From Leucobacter tardus (lineage in GTDB: Bacteria > Actinomycetota > Actinomycetes > Actinomycetales > Microbacteriaceae): 64,000 bases of DNA. The stretch is taken from the NCBI RefSeq assembly GCF_017583045.1, contig NZ_JAGFBF010000005.1, positions 930,001 to 994,000 on the forward strand. The letters run 5' to 3'. The notes below the pieces were generated by a model that had not been told where the DNA came from, searched no databases, and was given only the letters and a program-made list of their open reading frames with translations. Shown one piece after another: positions 49,677-57,976 of this stretch; the stretch's first letter is position 1, and every line of letters begins with the position of its first letter. The translations under genes were made by a program, and so were the position numbers.

Positions 49677-50716
49677 GCGGCGTCGACGTCACCGTGGTCG
49701 TGGGCACCTGCGCCCACGAGCGCACCGACTACGCCGTGCGCCTCGCCGCGGCAACCCGTCGCGCGCTCTTCCCGTCCCGGCGCCTCGCGACGACCACCGA
49801 CCCGATCGGCACCGCGGTCAGCCTCCTCCCCTGGGCGCAGAGCTCGGGTGCGATCGTCGAGCTGCCGACCACCGCACCGCTCGACGATTTCGTCACCACG
49901 GCTGCGCACCCTTCGAGCGCGTGCGGAGTCTCCTCGATCATCTGCGTCGCCGACGCCATGCACCTCATCGACGACCTGCGCAGCGACACGTACGCGGTCA
50001 CCAAGCTCGTGCCGTCAGATGACCCGCCCGGCAGCATGTCGCGCGAACACACCGCAGTCGCACTGTTCACCGCTCGTCAACTCGAGGGGGCATCCACCGT
50101 GGTGCTCGTGAATTGGCAGGGGCTCGCGACGCCGAACCTGACGTCGCTCGTGGCGCTCGTCAGTCACCTCAATCCCACGGCTGAGGTGATGCTCGATGCC
50201 GACCCGCTGCGCGAACCGTCCGGCGTACCCCGCGACGTCGACCCGGCGCGCATCACCGCGGGTTGGGCCGCTCTCCTCCAAGGCCGGCATCGACCGCCGC
50301 ACACCGACCGCCGCATCGGCGCGCTCCACTACGCGCAGTTACGGCCGTTCCACCCGACCCGGCTGCGCTCGCTCCTCGATGACCGTCTCGATCCGCGCGA
50401 GTTCGGCACCGTGATCCGCTCCGCCGGGTTCTGCCGCATCGCGACGCGCGCCTCGGTGCTCGCCCGATGGGACCACGTCGGTCAGGTGTGCTCGATCGAG
50501 CCGACGGCCACGCCTCACGCCCCCGAGACGGCGGTCCGGCTGGCGGCGACCGGTCAGGATCTCGCGTTCTTCGGCATCGACCTGCGTGCCGATGCACTGC
50601 GCATCGCCCTCGATGAGGCCGCACTCACCGACGCCGAACTAACGGACGGACCGCTCGCGTGGGCCGCGTACGCGGATCCGTTCCCCGCATGGAAGCCCGC
50701 CGCACGACCCCGGTGA
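49673..50716 (+). CDS. CobW-like protein with degenerate GTPase domain
   Basis: A 347-residue protein. The C-terminal third matches the CobW C-terminal domain (LRPFHPTRLRSLLDDRL, FGTVIRSAGFCRIATR, DLAFFGIDLRADALRIALDEAALTDAEL, YADPFPAW). The N-terminal half keeps the length of the GTPase domain but lacks the Walker A GxxGxGK(T) loop (instead VVVGTCAHERTDYA) and the CxCC metal motif. Zur-regulated CobW/ZNG1 proteins supply zinc to client proteins under starvation. This one may do so without GTP hydrolysis, or have another role. Confidence 0.72.
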   Translation: MSGVDVTVVVGTCAHERTDYAVRLAAATRRALFPSRRLATTTDPIGTAVSLLPWAQSSGAIVELPTTAPLDDFVTTAAHPSSACGVSSIICVADAMHLIDDLRSDTYAVTKLVPSDDPPGSMSREHTAVALFTARQLEGASTVVLVNWQGLATPNLTSLVALVSHLNPTAEVMLDADPLREPSGVPRDVDPARITAGWAALLQGRHRPPHTDRRIGALHYAQLRPFHPTRLRSLLDDRLDPREFGTVIRSAGFCRIATRASVLARWDHVGQVCSIEPTATPHAPETAVRLAATGQDLAFFGIDLRADALRIALDEAALTDAELTDGPLAWAAYADPFPAWKPAARPR

Positions 50717-50745
50717 CCGCCGCCGCGCTCCGCTACCGTGGAGGG

Positions 50746-51285
50746 GTGACTCTGCTCTCCACCGACCGGCTGGACTTGCGCCTGTACGAAGCCACCGACG
50801 CCTCTTCCCTCGAGCGCATCTACGCACGTCCCGACGTCTCCCGTTTTCTCCTCGACGAACCGTGGAACGCCGATGATGCCGAACGCCACGTGCGCGAGCG
50901 GCGGATGAAGACCGATCTCGACGGCAGCACCGGTGCGCTCGCGCTCGTCATCGAGCACCAGCGCACCGTGGTCGGCGACGTGCAGCTCTGGTTCACCGAC
51001 CGCGAGCGCAGAGTCGCCGAGATCGGCTGGGTACTCGACCCCGCTCACGGTGGTCGCGGGCTCGCCTCCGAAGCCGTCTCCGCCGTGCTGCGCTTCGCGT
51101 TCGATACGGCGCAGGTGCACCGGGTGACCGCACAGATGGATGCACGGAACACGGCGTCGGCGCAGCTCGCCGCTCGCGTCGGTATGCGGTCCGAGGCCCA
51201 TTTCCGGCAGGACTGGTGGAGCAAAGGGGAATGGACCGACACCCTGGTCTTCGGCATGCTCGCCACCGATCTCACAACGGAGTGA
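50746..51285 (+). CDS. GNAT-family N-acetyltransferase
   Basis: A protein of 179 residues from a GTG at 50746. RimJ/RimL-type fold: LSTDRLDLRLYEATDASSLERIY, IGWVLDPAHGGRGLASEAV (acetyl-CoA loop), VTAQMDARNTASAQLAARVGMRSEAH. It acetylates a small amine or a protein N-terminus; the substrate is unknown. The 3' end overlaps the convergent 2H-phosphoesterase gene by 14 bases. Confidence 0.87.
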   Translation: MTLLSTDRLDLRLYEATDASSLERIYARPDVSRFLLDEPWNADDAERHVRERRMKTDLDGSTGALALVIEHQRTVVGDVQLWFTDRERRVAEIGWVLDPAHGGRGLASEAVSAVLRFAFDTAQVHRVTAQMDARNTASAQLAARVGMRSEAHFRQDWWSKGEWTDTLVFGMLATDLTTE

Positions 51286-51766
51286 CGGTCCGCGTCTCCG
51301 AGTCCCACCGGCGCAACGCGACCCCGGCACCCGAACACGCGCGGCCGACGAGCGTCAACGCGTCATCCAGGGCGTCGAGTCTCAGGCGTCGAGCGAGCGT
51401 GACGTGCGGCGTCCACTCCCCTGCGGCCGTGAACGGGGCGTCGTCACCCGGACCCGCCGCTCGGTGCACGGCCGCGTGCAGATCGCGGAGCGCCTCCGTG
51501 ACACGCACGGGTCTGGCGAGCACGCCCCGTTCGCCGTGCCGGAAGACGATGGGCTCCCCCAACTCGAGCGGGATCGGCAGGAGCTGGACTGCTTCCGTGA
51601 ACGACACCGGCCCGACCTGCGATCGGACGAGCAGCGTGACGTGGGGGCGATTGCTCGGAGATCGATTCGCTCCCTGACTGGACAGACCGGCGTCCGCAAG
51701 TCGTCGCCACTCATCGTGAACCCGACGTTCCGTGTCGTCATCGAGCAGGAGCTCGACACTGATCAC
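51272..51766 (-). CDS. 2H phosphoesterase (2'-5' RNA ligase superfamily)
   Basis: A 164-residue protein with both HxTx motifs: RPHVTLLV (H42/T44) and TPHVTLAR (near residue 118), spaced as in LigT/CPDase proteins. It likely hydrolyses cyclic phosphodiesters of RNA or nucleotides. ATGA overlap with the DUF2867 gene upstream. Confidence 0.82.
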   Translation of the reverse strand: MISVELLLDDDTERRVHDEWRRLADAGLSSQGANRSPSNRPHVTLLVRSQVGPVSFTEAVQLLPIPLELGEPIVFRHGERGVLARPVRVTEALRDLHAAVHRAAGPGDDAPFTAAGEWTPHVTLARRLRLDALDDALTLVGRACSGAGVALRRWDSETRTVTPL

Positions 51767-52314
51767 GCCGCACCCCCGTCGCGAGCGTCGTCGAGTCGCT
51801 CGGCGCGTCGCACCAGCGTGCGCGCAACGTCGCGAAACACCCAGCCGTGGACCGGCAGCACCGCGGTCCAGTAGAGCACGCCGAGCACACCGTGCGGCTG
51901 GAACCGGATCCGCTGCCCGTATCGTGTGCCGATGATCCTCTCGTCGGCATCCCGCTGCGGTTCGCTGACGAGCTCGAGCCTCGCGACGCCCGGAAACCGC
52001 ATCTCGGCGCGGAGCAGCAGGCGCCTGCCCTCCTCGACGTGTTCGACCCGCCAGCAGTCGACCGCATCACCGGCCTGCAATCTTGCTCGCACCGGTCTGC
52101 CTCGCCTGAGGCCGACGCCTCCAACCACCCGGTCGACCGCGCCGCGAAACAGCCAGAGCACCCGGAGCGAGTACCACGGGTTTCGACCACCCATGGTCTC
52201 GATCGAACGCCACACGGCCTCCGGCCGCGCCGGCGTCAGGAGCGAGTACTCATCGGCGAGGATCCTTCCGGCTCCCGCGCCTCGGGAGGCGCGTTCGCCG
52301 CCGCCCATCCGCAC
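51763..52314 (-). CDS. DUF2867-family protein
   Basis: A 183-residue protein: ARPEAVWRSIETMGGRNPWYSLRVLWLFRGAVDRVVGGVGLRRGR, DAVDCWRVEHVEEGRRLLLRAEMRFPG and YWTAVLPVHGWVFRDVAR are typical of DUF2867, often fused to NAD-binding domains and related to the SRPBCC fold. It stands alone here. No biochemical role is known. Confidence 0.8.
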   Translation of the reverse strand: MRMGGGERASRGAGAGRILADEYSLLTPARPEAVWRSIETMGGRNPWYSLRVLWLFRGAVDRVVGGVGLRRGRPVRARLQAGDAVDCWRVEHVEEGRRLLLRAEMRFPGVARLELVSEPQRDADERIIGTRYGQRIRFQPHGVLGVLYWTAVLPVHGWVFRDVARTLVRRAERLDDARDGGAA

Positions 52315-52327
52315 GCGCCCGACGCGT

Positions 52328-52546
52328 TCAGTCGGACTTCAGTTTGCGCAGTGCGGACCCGTGATGCGCCGCGCGCGACCCGGTCTTCTCCGACTCGACA
52401 ATGTACGACGGCTCATCAGTCGATGCAGTGAACTTCTGTCCGTCGTGCGTGAAGTCTTTCGTCTTCTTCTCGACGACCTTGCCCTGGGTCCTCCCCTGCG
52501 ACGTGTTCCAGCTCACCCGGTCGCCCTGCGTCAGATCTGCGCTCAT
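52328..52546 (-). CDS. DUF2945 / hypervirulence-associated TUDOR-domain protein
   Basis: A 72-residue protein: QGDRVSWNTSQGRTQGKVVEK, KFTASTDEPSYIVESEKTG, then AAHHGSALRKL. This is the full DUF2945 beta-barrel pattern. It is probably cytoplasmic with unknown function. It is too short to carry anything beyond the one domain. Confidence 0.82.
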   Translation of the reverse strand: MSADLTQGDRVSWNTSQGRTQGKVVEKKTKDFTHDGQKFTASTDEPSYIVESEKTGSRAAHHGSALRKLKSD

Positions 52547-52630
52547 GCCCCCATTGGACCCGGTCGGCACGTGGCGACGCAACCCCTGGACGGCGGTACT
52601 CGCGCCTGCAGCCACCGACGCGCAACCCAG

Positions 52631-52667
52631 GTTGACACTACTCTCCGAGCAACGTAAGTTGACACTA
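52631..52667 (+). promoter_or_regulatory. Promoter with direct repeats GTTGACACTA
   Basis: GTTGACACTA occurs at 52631-52640 and 52658-52667, 27 bases apart; the second copy ends on the A of the start codon at 52667. The first contains TTGACA, which with a 17-base spacer and TAAGTT (52655-52660) makes a good -35/-10 of a leaderless mRNA. The repeats suggest autoregulation by the HTH protein encoded here. Confidence 0.6.
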
Positions 52668-52912
52668 TGCAGTCCACACAGATCGCCGCCGTCGCCGCGG
52701 ACACGAGTGATCCGCGCGCCGGACTGCGCGCGGTGTCCTCGCTGCGTGCGCTCACCGATGCCCTCGAACTCCGGCAGGTCGAGGCCGCGCTCCGCGCCGG
52801 CATGAGCTGGCAGCAGATCGCCGACGCTCTCGGCGTCTCGAGACAGGCCGCGCACAAGAAGCACGCGAAACGTGTCGACCAGACCATCCCGATTCCCCGG
52901 AGGCACCAGTGA
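52667..52912 (+). CDS. Small HTH protein, partner of the Clp-N protein
   Basis: An 81-residue protein with one HTH near the C-terminus, MSWQQIADALGVSRQAAHKKHAKR, and a helical N-terminus. GTGA overlap with the downstream Clp-N-domain gene. It probably binds the GTTGACACTA repeats at its own promoter, with the Clp-N protein as partner or signal-responsive component. Confidence 0.8.
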   Translation: MQSTQIAAVAADTSDPRAGLRAVSSLRALTDALELRQVEAALRAGMSWQQIADALGVSRQAAHKKHAKRVDQTIPIPRRHQ

Positions 52913-53901
52913 GCAAATTCAGCGACGTCGCCGACACCTCGCATCAGCTCTCGCTCGCGGCGATGGAGGAGGCATCGCGGACCGGGCATCGTACAGCGGA
53001 TATCGAGCACCTGCTTCTCGCGCTCACCCTCACCGATCAGCCGGGGGGCCAAGTCCTGCGCAGCTTCGGCGTCACCATCGAGATGACGCGGCACGCCATC
53101 GCACAGCAGCACGAGGAACAGCTCGCCTCGCTCGGGGTGACAGCACACCCCTCAGCCGACGGACCGATCGTCTTCCACGAAACAGGTGGATACGAGTGGA
53201 GCGACCGAGCGCTCGCGATCATCCAGCGGGCCGCCGGTCGTGGTCGGCGCGGCGATGCGATCGCGGTGCTGCGCGAACTCGTGGCAGAGCCGAGTGGGCT
53301 CATCGGCGACCTCCTGCGCCGCATGGACACCTTGCCCGAAGAGCTGCTCGAGCGACTGGACGACGCAGACCGCATTCCCTCACCCCCGACCGCGGACCGT
53401 CCGCGCCGTCCCCTCTCACGACGATCGGAGGCCTTCGTGCCCGCGTCGCTCGACGAGGTGTGGGCGCTCCTCTCCGACCCTCGGCGCATTCCGGAGTGGG
53501 ATCAGAGCATCGGCAGAGTGGATGCAGAGCTTTCGGAACCCCCGCAGACCGGCGATGCGTGGGTCGCGCACGCGCAGACCCACCACGCCGACGGTCGCCC
53601 GCTGCAAATAGCTCGCGAGCTGCGGCGTCGCTTCGTGCAGCTCGACGCCCTCGAGCCCGAGACTCGGGTCGCGTGGCGCACCACGTTCCCCGACCGCGAA
53701 CGAGCCAACGCACGGGTCGTCGATCTCGCACTCGCCCCGGCCGCGCACGGCACTCAGGTGACGATCTCGATGGCCTGGGATCGCCATCCCGCGAGGCGGC
53801 CTCTCCCCCTCGTGGGGTGGTGCATGCGACCGCTCACCCGACTCGCCCTGTGGCTGCAGGCCTCACAGATCGGTGGCGGGATCAGCCGCGTCTTCCGCTG
53901 A
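52909..53901 (+). CDS. Clp-N-domain protein fused to an SRPBCC domain
   Basis: A 330-residue protein. Residues about 10-150 form a double Clp-N repeat (LSLAAMEEASRTGHRTADIEHLLLALTLTD, then ALAIIQRAAGRGRRGDAIAVLRELVAE) without any ATPase domain. Residues about 170-315 form an SRPBCC/polyketide cyclase-like domain (FVPASLDEVWALLSDPRRIPEWDQSIG, ending MRPLTRLALWLQASQ). Clp-N binds degrons in ClpC/ClpA; here it may sense damaged protein or a ligand and act through the partner HTH protein. Confidence 0.82.
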   Translation: MSKFSDVADTSHQLSLAAMEEASRTGHRTADIEHLLLALTLTDQPGGQVLRSFGVTIEMTRHAIAQQHEEQLASLGVTAHPSADGPIVFHETGGYEWSDRALAIIQRAAGRGRRGDAIAVLRELVAEPSGLIGDLLRRMDTLPEELLERLDDADRIPSPPTADRPRRPLSRRSEAFVPASLDEVWALLSDPRRIPEWDQSIGRVDAELSEPPQTGDAWVAHAQTHHADGRPLQIARELRRRFVQLDALEPETRVAWRTTFPDRERANARVVDLALAPAAHGTQVTISMAWDRHPARRPLPLVGWCMRPLTRLALWLQASQIGGGISRVFR

Positions 53902-54495
53902 TCCAGCGGGCGCGGCAGCCCCGTGCAGCACGTTGACGACGAGCGCGTCCGCGAAGCGCTCGTCCAGCGGCGCATCGGGGACGAGCAGTCGGTTGTAGCA
54001 CGCACCCCACAGCTGATCGACGAGCAGCGCGAGATCCACATCGTCACGGAGTTGCCCGCGTTCCCGTGCCCGCGCGAAGTACTCCATCGCCAATGTGCGG
54101 CGCGGCAGCGTGTACTTCTCGGACACCGCCGCAGCGAGCGACGGATCGAACTGAGCGGCCCCGATGAGTTCGGCGATGACCCGCCCGTGGTGCGTGGTCG
54201 TGAGCAAGCGCACGAAGGCGCGCAGTTGCGCGCCGACATCGCGCGCGATGTCACCGCTGTCCGGGAATTTCAGAGCCGGCTTGCTCGTCACGAAGTACGC
54301 CTCCGCGGCGAGCTCCCCCGGTGATGCCCACCACTTGTAGAGCGTGGTCTTGCTCGCTCCCGACCGTGTGGCGACCCGGTCGAACGTGACCGCGCTCACC
54401 CCGTCCTCTCGCAGCAGCTCGGCGGTGGCGGCCACCACCTCGGCGCGCACCTGGGCCGCGGGCCGCCGTCCACGACGCGTGGTGTTCTCCGTCAT
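53863..54495 (-). CDS. TetR-family transcriptional regulator
   Basis: A 210-residue protein: HTH ATAELLREDGVSAVTFDRVATRSGASKTTLYKWWASPGELA and a C-terminal TetR_C_16-like ligand domain. It diverges from an SDR gene; the gap has a TGAAC-N5-GTTCA palindrome, its probable operator. The 3' end overlaps the convergent Clp-N gene by 39 bases. Confidence 0.88.
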   Translation of the reverse strand: MTENTTRRGRRPAAQVRAEVVAATAELLREDGVSAVTFDRVATRSGASKTTLYKWWASPGELAAEAYFVTSKPALKFPDSGDIARDVGAQLRAFVRLLTTTHHGRVIAELIGAAQFDPSLAAAVSEKYTLPRRTLAMEYFARARERGQLRDDVDLALLVDQLWGACYNRLLVPDAPLDERFADALVVNVLHGAAAPAGSAEDAADPATDL

Positions 54496-54557
54496 TCCCC
54501 CTCCTCCCTCTGCGACGCAATTTTATGGACACCTCGACCATATCGCGTTGCTCTATG

Positions 54558-54572
54558 TGAACATTTTGTTCA
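54558..54572. promoter_or_regulatory. TetR operator candidate
   Basis: TGAACATTTTGTTCA, 5-base perfect arms (6 with A/T), in the 95-base AT-rich gap between the TetR and SDR genes. Confidence 0.6.
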
Positions 54573-54590
54573 TAAAAACCGGAGGTCACC

Positions 54591-55358
54591 GTGACCACTC
54601 AGCAGCCCTCTTCCCCAGACACGTCGTCCCGGACTCCTCGCGTCGCGATCGTCACCGGCGCCTCCGGCGGCATCGGTCGCGCCGTCGCCACGCGCCTGGC
54701 CGACGACGGTATGACCGTCGTGGCGCACTTCAGCGGCAACCGCGATCGAGCGGCCGATGTCGTCGCCGAGATCACGCACCGTGGCGGGTCCGCGATCGCC
54801 CTCGGCGGTGATATCGCCGACGAGAACGCGATGGCCGACCTCTTCGCCGAGGCCGCTGCACGGTTCGGCGGCCTCGATGTCGTCGTGCACACCGCGGGGA
54901 TCATGCCTCTGGCGCCGATCGCCGAGATGGATCTCGAGACCTTCGACCGCGTCCAGCGGGTGAACGTGCGCGGGACGTTCATCATCGATCAACTCGCCGC
55001 GCGCGAACTCCGCCCGGGCCGTGCGATCATCAACTTCTCGACCTCCGTCACCCGCTTGCAGATGCCGGGGTACGGCGCCTACGCGGCGTCCAAGGGCGCC
55101 GTCGAATCCCTGACGCTCATCCTCGCCCGCGAGCTCCGCGGCCGCGACGTGACCGTCAATGCCGTCGCCCCGGGACCCACAGCGACGCCGCTCTTCTTCG
55201 ACGGGAAGTCGACGGAGGCGGTCGAGCACATCGCGTCACTGAACCCCATGCAGCGCCTCGGCACGCCGGAGGACATCGCGGAGGTGACCGCGTTTCTCGC
55301 CGGGCCGGGCCGGTGGGTCAATGGTCAGGTCCTCTACGCGAACGGCGGCGCCGCCTGA
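54591..55358 (+). CDS. Short-chain dehydrogenase/reductase
   Basis: A protein of 255 residues from a GTG with GGAGG upstream. Classical SDR: TGASGGIGRAVATRL, HTAGIMPLAPIAEMD, NFSTSVTRLQMPGYGAYAASKGAV (Ser, Tyr, Lys) and PGPTATPLFF. Close to 3-oxoacyl/levodione-type reductases. It is probably repressed by the divergent TetR protein until an inducer, perhaps its substrate, is present. Confidence 0.88.
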   Translation: MTTQQPSSPDTSSRTPRVAIVTGASGGIGRAVATRLADDGMTVVAHFSGNRDRAADVVAEITHRGGSAIALGGDIADENAMADLFAEAAARFGGLDVVVHTAGIMPLAPIAEMDLETFDRVQRVNVRGTFIIDQLAARELRPGRAIINFSTSVTRLQMPGYGAYAASKGAVESLTLILARELRGRDVTVNAVAPGPTATPLFFDGKSTEAVEHIASLNPMQRLGTPEDIAEVTAFLAGPGRWVNGQVLYANGGAA

Positions 55359-55360
55359 GC

Positions 55361-56041
55361 TCACGCGTCCCGGCGCCCACCCCGTTCGGAACCGAGCCGC
55401 GCGAGCTCGACGCGTGACCCGGTTCCGGTCTTCGCGTACAGGGCTCCGACATGCGTCTTCACGGTCGTTAATCCGATGTGCAGGTGATCCGCGATCGCCT
55501 GATTCGAGAGGCCTGCGGCGAGCAGGTCGAGCACTTGCGCTTCGCGGCCGGTGAGCCGGCAGCGATCGAGTGCCGGGGAGGCGACCGGCGCTTCCACCCC
55601 AGACGATGCATTCAGCCTCGCGATAATGCCTCCGGTGACCGCAGGGTCGATCACGTGGCGGCGTTCGGCCACGTGATGCACCGCCCGCACGAGGTCGGGC
55701 CCTCGCGTGCTCTTCAGCAGGTATCCGCTCGCCCCGGCGGCGAGCGCCTGCGCGATGAGGTCGTCGGAGTCGTAGGTGGTGAGCACGAGCACCCGGGTGT
55801 CGGTCTCCGCGGTGATCCGCTCGGTCGCCCAGATGCCGTCCGTCCCCGGCATGCGGAGGTCGAGCAGGATGACGTCGGGCGTCTCGCGCACGCAGAGCGC
55901 GAGGGCATCGAACCCGTTCTCGGCCTCTCCCACGATCTCGATCGCCGGATCGGTGGCGAGGATCGCGGCGACCCCGCTGCGCACCGCCTCGTGGTCATCG
56001 GCGATCACGACGCGCACGCGCTGTTCACTCGGCCCGCTCAC
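55361..56041 (-). CDS. NarL/LuxR-type response regulator
   Basis: A protein of 226 residues from a GTG overlapping the kinase stop (GTGA). Receiver domain: VVIADDHEAVRSG, phosphoacceptor Asp in DVILLDLRMPGTDG, the switch Thr in VLVLTTYD, Lys in YLLKSTRG. C-terminal LuxR HTH: LTGREAQVLDLLAAGLSNQAIADHLHIGLTTVKTHV. It is coupled to the histidine kinase gene, so the two form a two-component system. Confidence 0.92.
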   Translation of the reverse strand: MSGPSEQRVRVVIADDHEAVRSGVAAILATDPAIEIVGEAENGFDALALCVRETPDVILLDLRMPGTDGIWATERITAETDTRVLVLTTYDSDDLIAQALAAGASGYLLKSTRGPDLVRAVHHVAERRHVIDPAVTGGIIARLNASSGVEAPVASPALDRCRLTGREAQVLDLLAAGLSNQAIADHLHIGLTTVKTHVGALYAKTGTGSRVELARLGSERGGRRDA

Positions 56042-57288
56042 CGTGAGCTCCCGGTCCGTGGCGCAGCACGCGGCTCCGCGTCGGCATCGAGACCCGCGGC
56101 GCCGTCCCCGACCGGCACCGTCATCGTCGCGCGCCACTGCCCCCCCACCGCGTCTGGACCCGACTCGAGCCGCCCGCCGATGCTGGTGAGCAGCAGTGCC
56201 GCACCGGTGACACCGATACCGCGATCCGGCGTCTGCACGCGGGACTGCGTCGCGTCGTTGACGATGGTCGCGACGAAGCGTGCGTCCGTGTGCTCCGCAT
56301 CGACGACGATGTCGCCTCGCCCGTGCTTCACGGCGTTCGCGAGGAGCTCGCGCAGCACGCGCAGCACCACAGCGGACCGCTCTTGCGGCGGGATGGCGAG
56401 GGCACCCGCGAGTGCCTCGCGAGCCGCGTCGCCCCAGACGAGGTTCCGATCCCCCGGCGGCAGCGACTCGAGCTCGGGGATCGCCGTTGCGGGATCGACA
56501 GCCGTCCCGTCCGCCAGGTCATCGACGGTGGTGAGCACCGTGATGAGGCGCCGCAGCTGACGGTGGGCGGCCTCGGTGCCCTCACTGGCGCGGTCGAGGC
56601 TCGTCTTCGCCTCGGGCGCGCCCTCGTCGTCGTGTACCAACCGCATGCGCGCGGCCTCGACGTGCAGACCCGCCACCGCGATCTGGTTCGAGACGAGATC
56701 GTGCAGGTCGTGGGCGATCCGCTGTCGCAGCTCCCGGGTATCGCTCGCGTGCTGCGCCGCGAGCAGTGCCCGGGTGCGCAGCCGCTCAGTGCGCACGTTC
56801 CACCCCCACATTCCGGCGACCGCCAGGATGAGCGCCCACTGCACCGCCAGCAGTGGCACGGCGGACCCCCACGGGCGCAGCAGCAGACCGATGCCGGTGG
56901 CGGCGGCGAGGCCGGCCGCGATCCACATGGCGATGCGCACGCCGCGGTCGCTGCCGTACTTGACGGCGCAGTAGACCAGGTCGAAGCACACGAGCGTCAC
57001 GCCGAGGCTGCCACCGAACAGGGTGTCGAGCACCACGATCGGGGCGCCGATACCGAGCGCGGTGAAGGGGCGGGTGGAGCGCTGCGTCGAGATCGCGACC
57101 ATGCCGAGCAGCGTCAGCAGGAACGCGAGACCCGACGTGTCGAAGACGGCGACCTGCGACCAGAGTCGGATCGCCCCGAACTGCAGCAGCGCCAACCCGA
57201 TCAGCAGATGCGTCGCCGCGACCAGGGCGTCCCGCGTGCGGGGCTGCGCGTTCAGCTGCTCCCAGCGACGCCCCGTCATGAATCCCAT
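56038..57288 (-). CDS. NarL-type sensor histidine kinase
   Basis: A 416-residue protein with about five to six N-terminal membrane helices (8-165), then HisKA_3 with the phosphorylated His in RQRIAHDLHDLVSNQIAVAGLHVEAAR and a HATPase domain with N-box ELLANAVKHGRGD and the G-box DRGIGVTGAALLLTSIGG. There is no extracytoplasmic sensor domain, so the signal is probably in the membrane (DesK/LiaS-like). It is in an operon with the LuxR-type regulator. Confidence 0.9.
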   Translation of the reverse strand: MGFMTGRRWEQLNAQPRTRDALVAATHLLIGLALLQFGAIRLWSQVAVFDTSGLAFLLTLLGMVAISTQRSTRPFTALGIGAPIVVLDTLFGGSLGVTLVCFDLVYCAVKYGSDRGVRIAMWIAAGLAAATGIGLLLRPWGSAVPLLAVQWALILAVAGMWGWNVRTERLRTRALLAAQHASDTRELRQRIAHDLHDLVSNQIAVAGLHVEAARMRLVHDDEGAPEAKTSLDRASEGTEAAHRQLRRLITVLTTVDDLADGTAVDPATAIPELESLPPGDRNLVWGDAAREALAGALAIPPQERSAVVLRVLRELLANAVKHGRGDIVVDAEHTDARFVATIVNDATQSRVQTPDRGIGVTGAALLLTSIGGRLESGPDAVGGQWRATMTVPVGDGAAGLDADAEPRAAPRTGSSR

Positions 57289-57387
57289 CCTGCCCCATGC
57301 GACACCCCGTCGCCTCCTCCGATCGAATGAGGCAGTCCGGCCTCCCGCACGATGCGATCACCACTCTCGACGCGACAGGCTCGGCGT

Positions 57388-57966
57388 ATGCACCTCATCG
57401 TCATCGGCATCATCGCCTGCGAGATCGGCTTCTGGGTCGTGCTCGGTCTCGGTCTCGCGACCCGGTACCTGCTCCGCATGCGCCGCACCTCGACCGTGCT
57501 GCTGCTCTGCGTCCCGATCCTCGATGTCGCGCTGCTCACTCTCATCGCCTGGGACCTCTTGGCGAACCGCGCCGTCGCCGATTTCAGTCACGGGCTCGGC
57601 GCGGTCTACCTCGGCTTCACGATCGCCTTCGGCCACCAGATCGTGACACGCGTGGACGCCTGGTTCGCCCACCGGTTCGCCGACGGCCCAGAGCCGTGGC
57701 GTCCCCCGAAGTCGGGTGCGGCGCAGGTGCGGTACGAGTGGCAGCAGTGGGCGCGCATGCTGCTCTGCGCCATCATCGCCTCGGTCGTGCTGGGCGGCAT
57801 CACGCTCATCGTCGGGGATCCGGACCGCACCGCGGAGCTCCTCGGTTGGATCGCACGCGTCTGGATCGTCACCGGCGTCTGGCTGCTCGGCTGGCCGGTG
57901 TGGCTCACGGTGAAGCACGCGGGCTCCCCCGCGGCGAAGGCCGATTCGCGCGAGACGACCTCGTGA
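57388..57966 (+). CDS. Integral membrane protein, unknown function
   Basis: A 192-residue protein with about five hydrophobic segments: MHLIVIGIIACEIGFWVVLGLGLATRYLL, LLLCVPILDVALLTLIAWDLLA, HGLGAVYLGFTIAFGHQIV, MLLCAIIASVVLGGITLIVG and VWIVTGVWLLGWPVWL. The central loop has FADGPEPWRPPKSG. It is recognisable as a conserved actinobacterial membrane protein without known role. It diverges from the histidine kinase gene (99-base gap). Confidence 0.78.
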   Translation: MHLIVIGIIACEIGFWVVLGLGLATRYLLRMRRTSTVLLLCVPILDVALLTLIAWDLLANRAVADFSHGLGAVYLGFTIAFGHQIVTRVDAWFAHRFADGPEPWRPPKSGAAQVRYEWQQWARMLLCAIIASVVLGGITLIVGDPDRTAELLGWIARVWIVTGVWLLGWPVWLTVKHAGSPAAKADSRETTS

Positions 57967-57976
57967 GGCCGACCGG

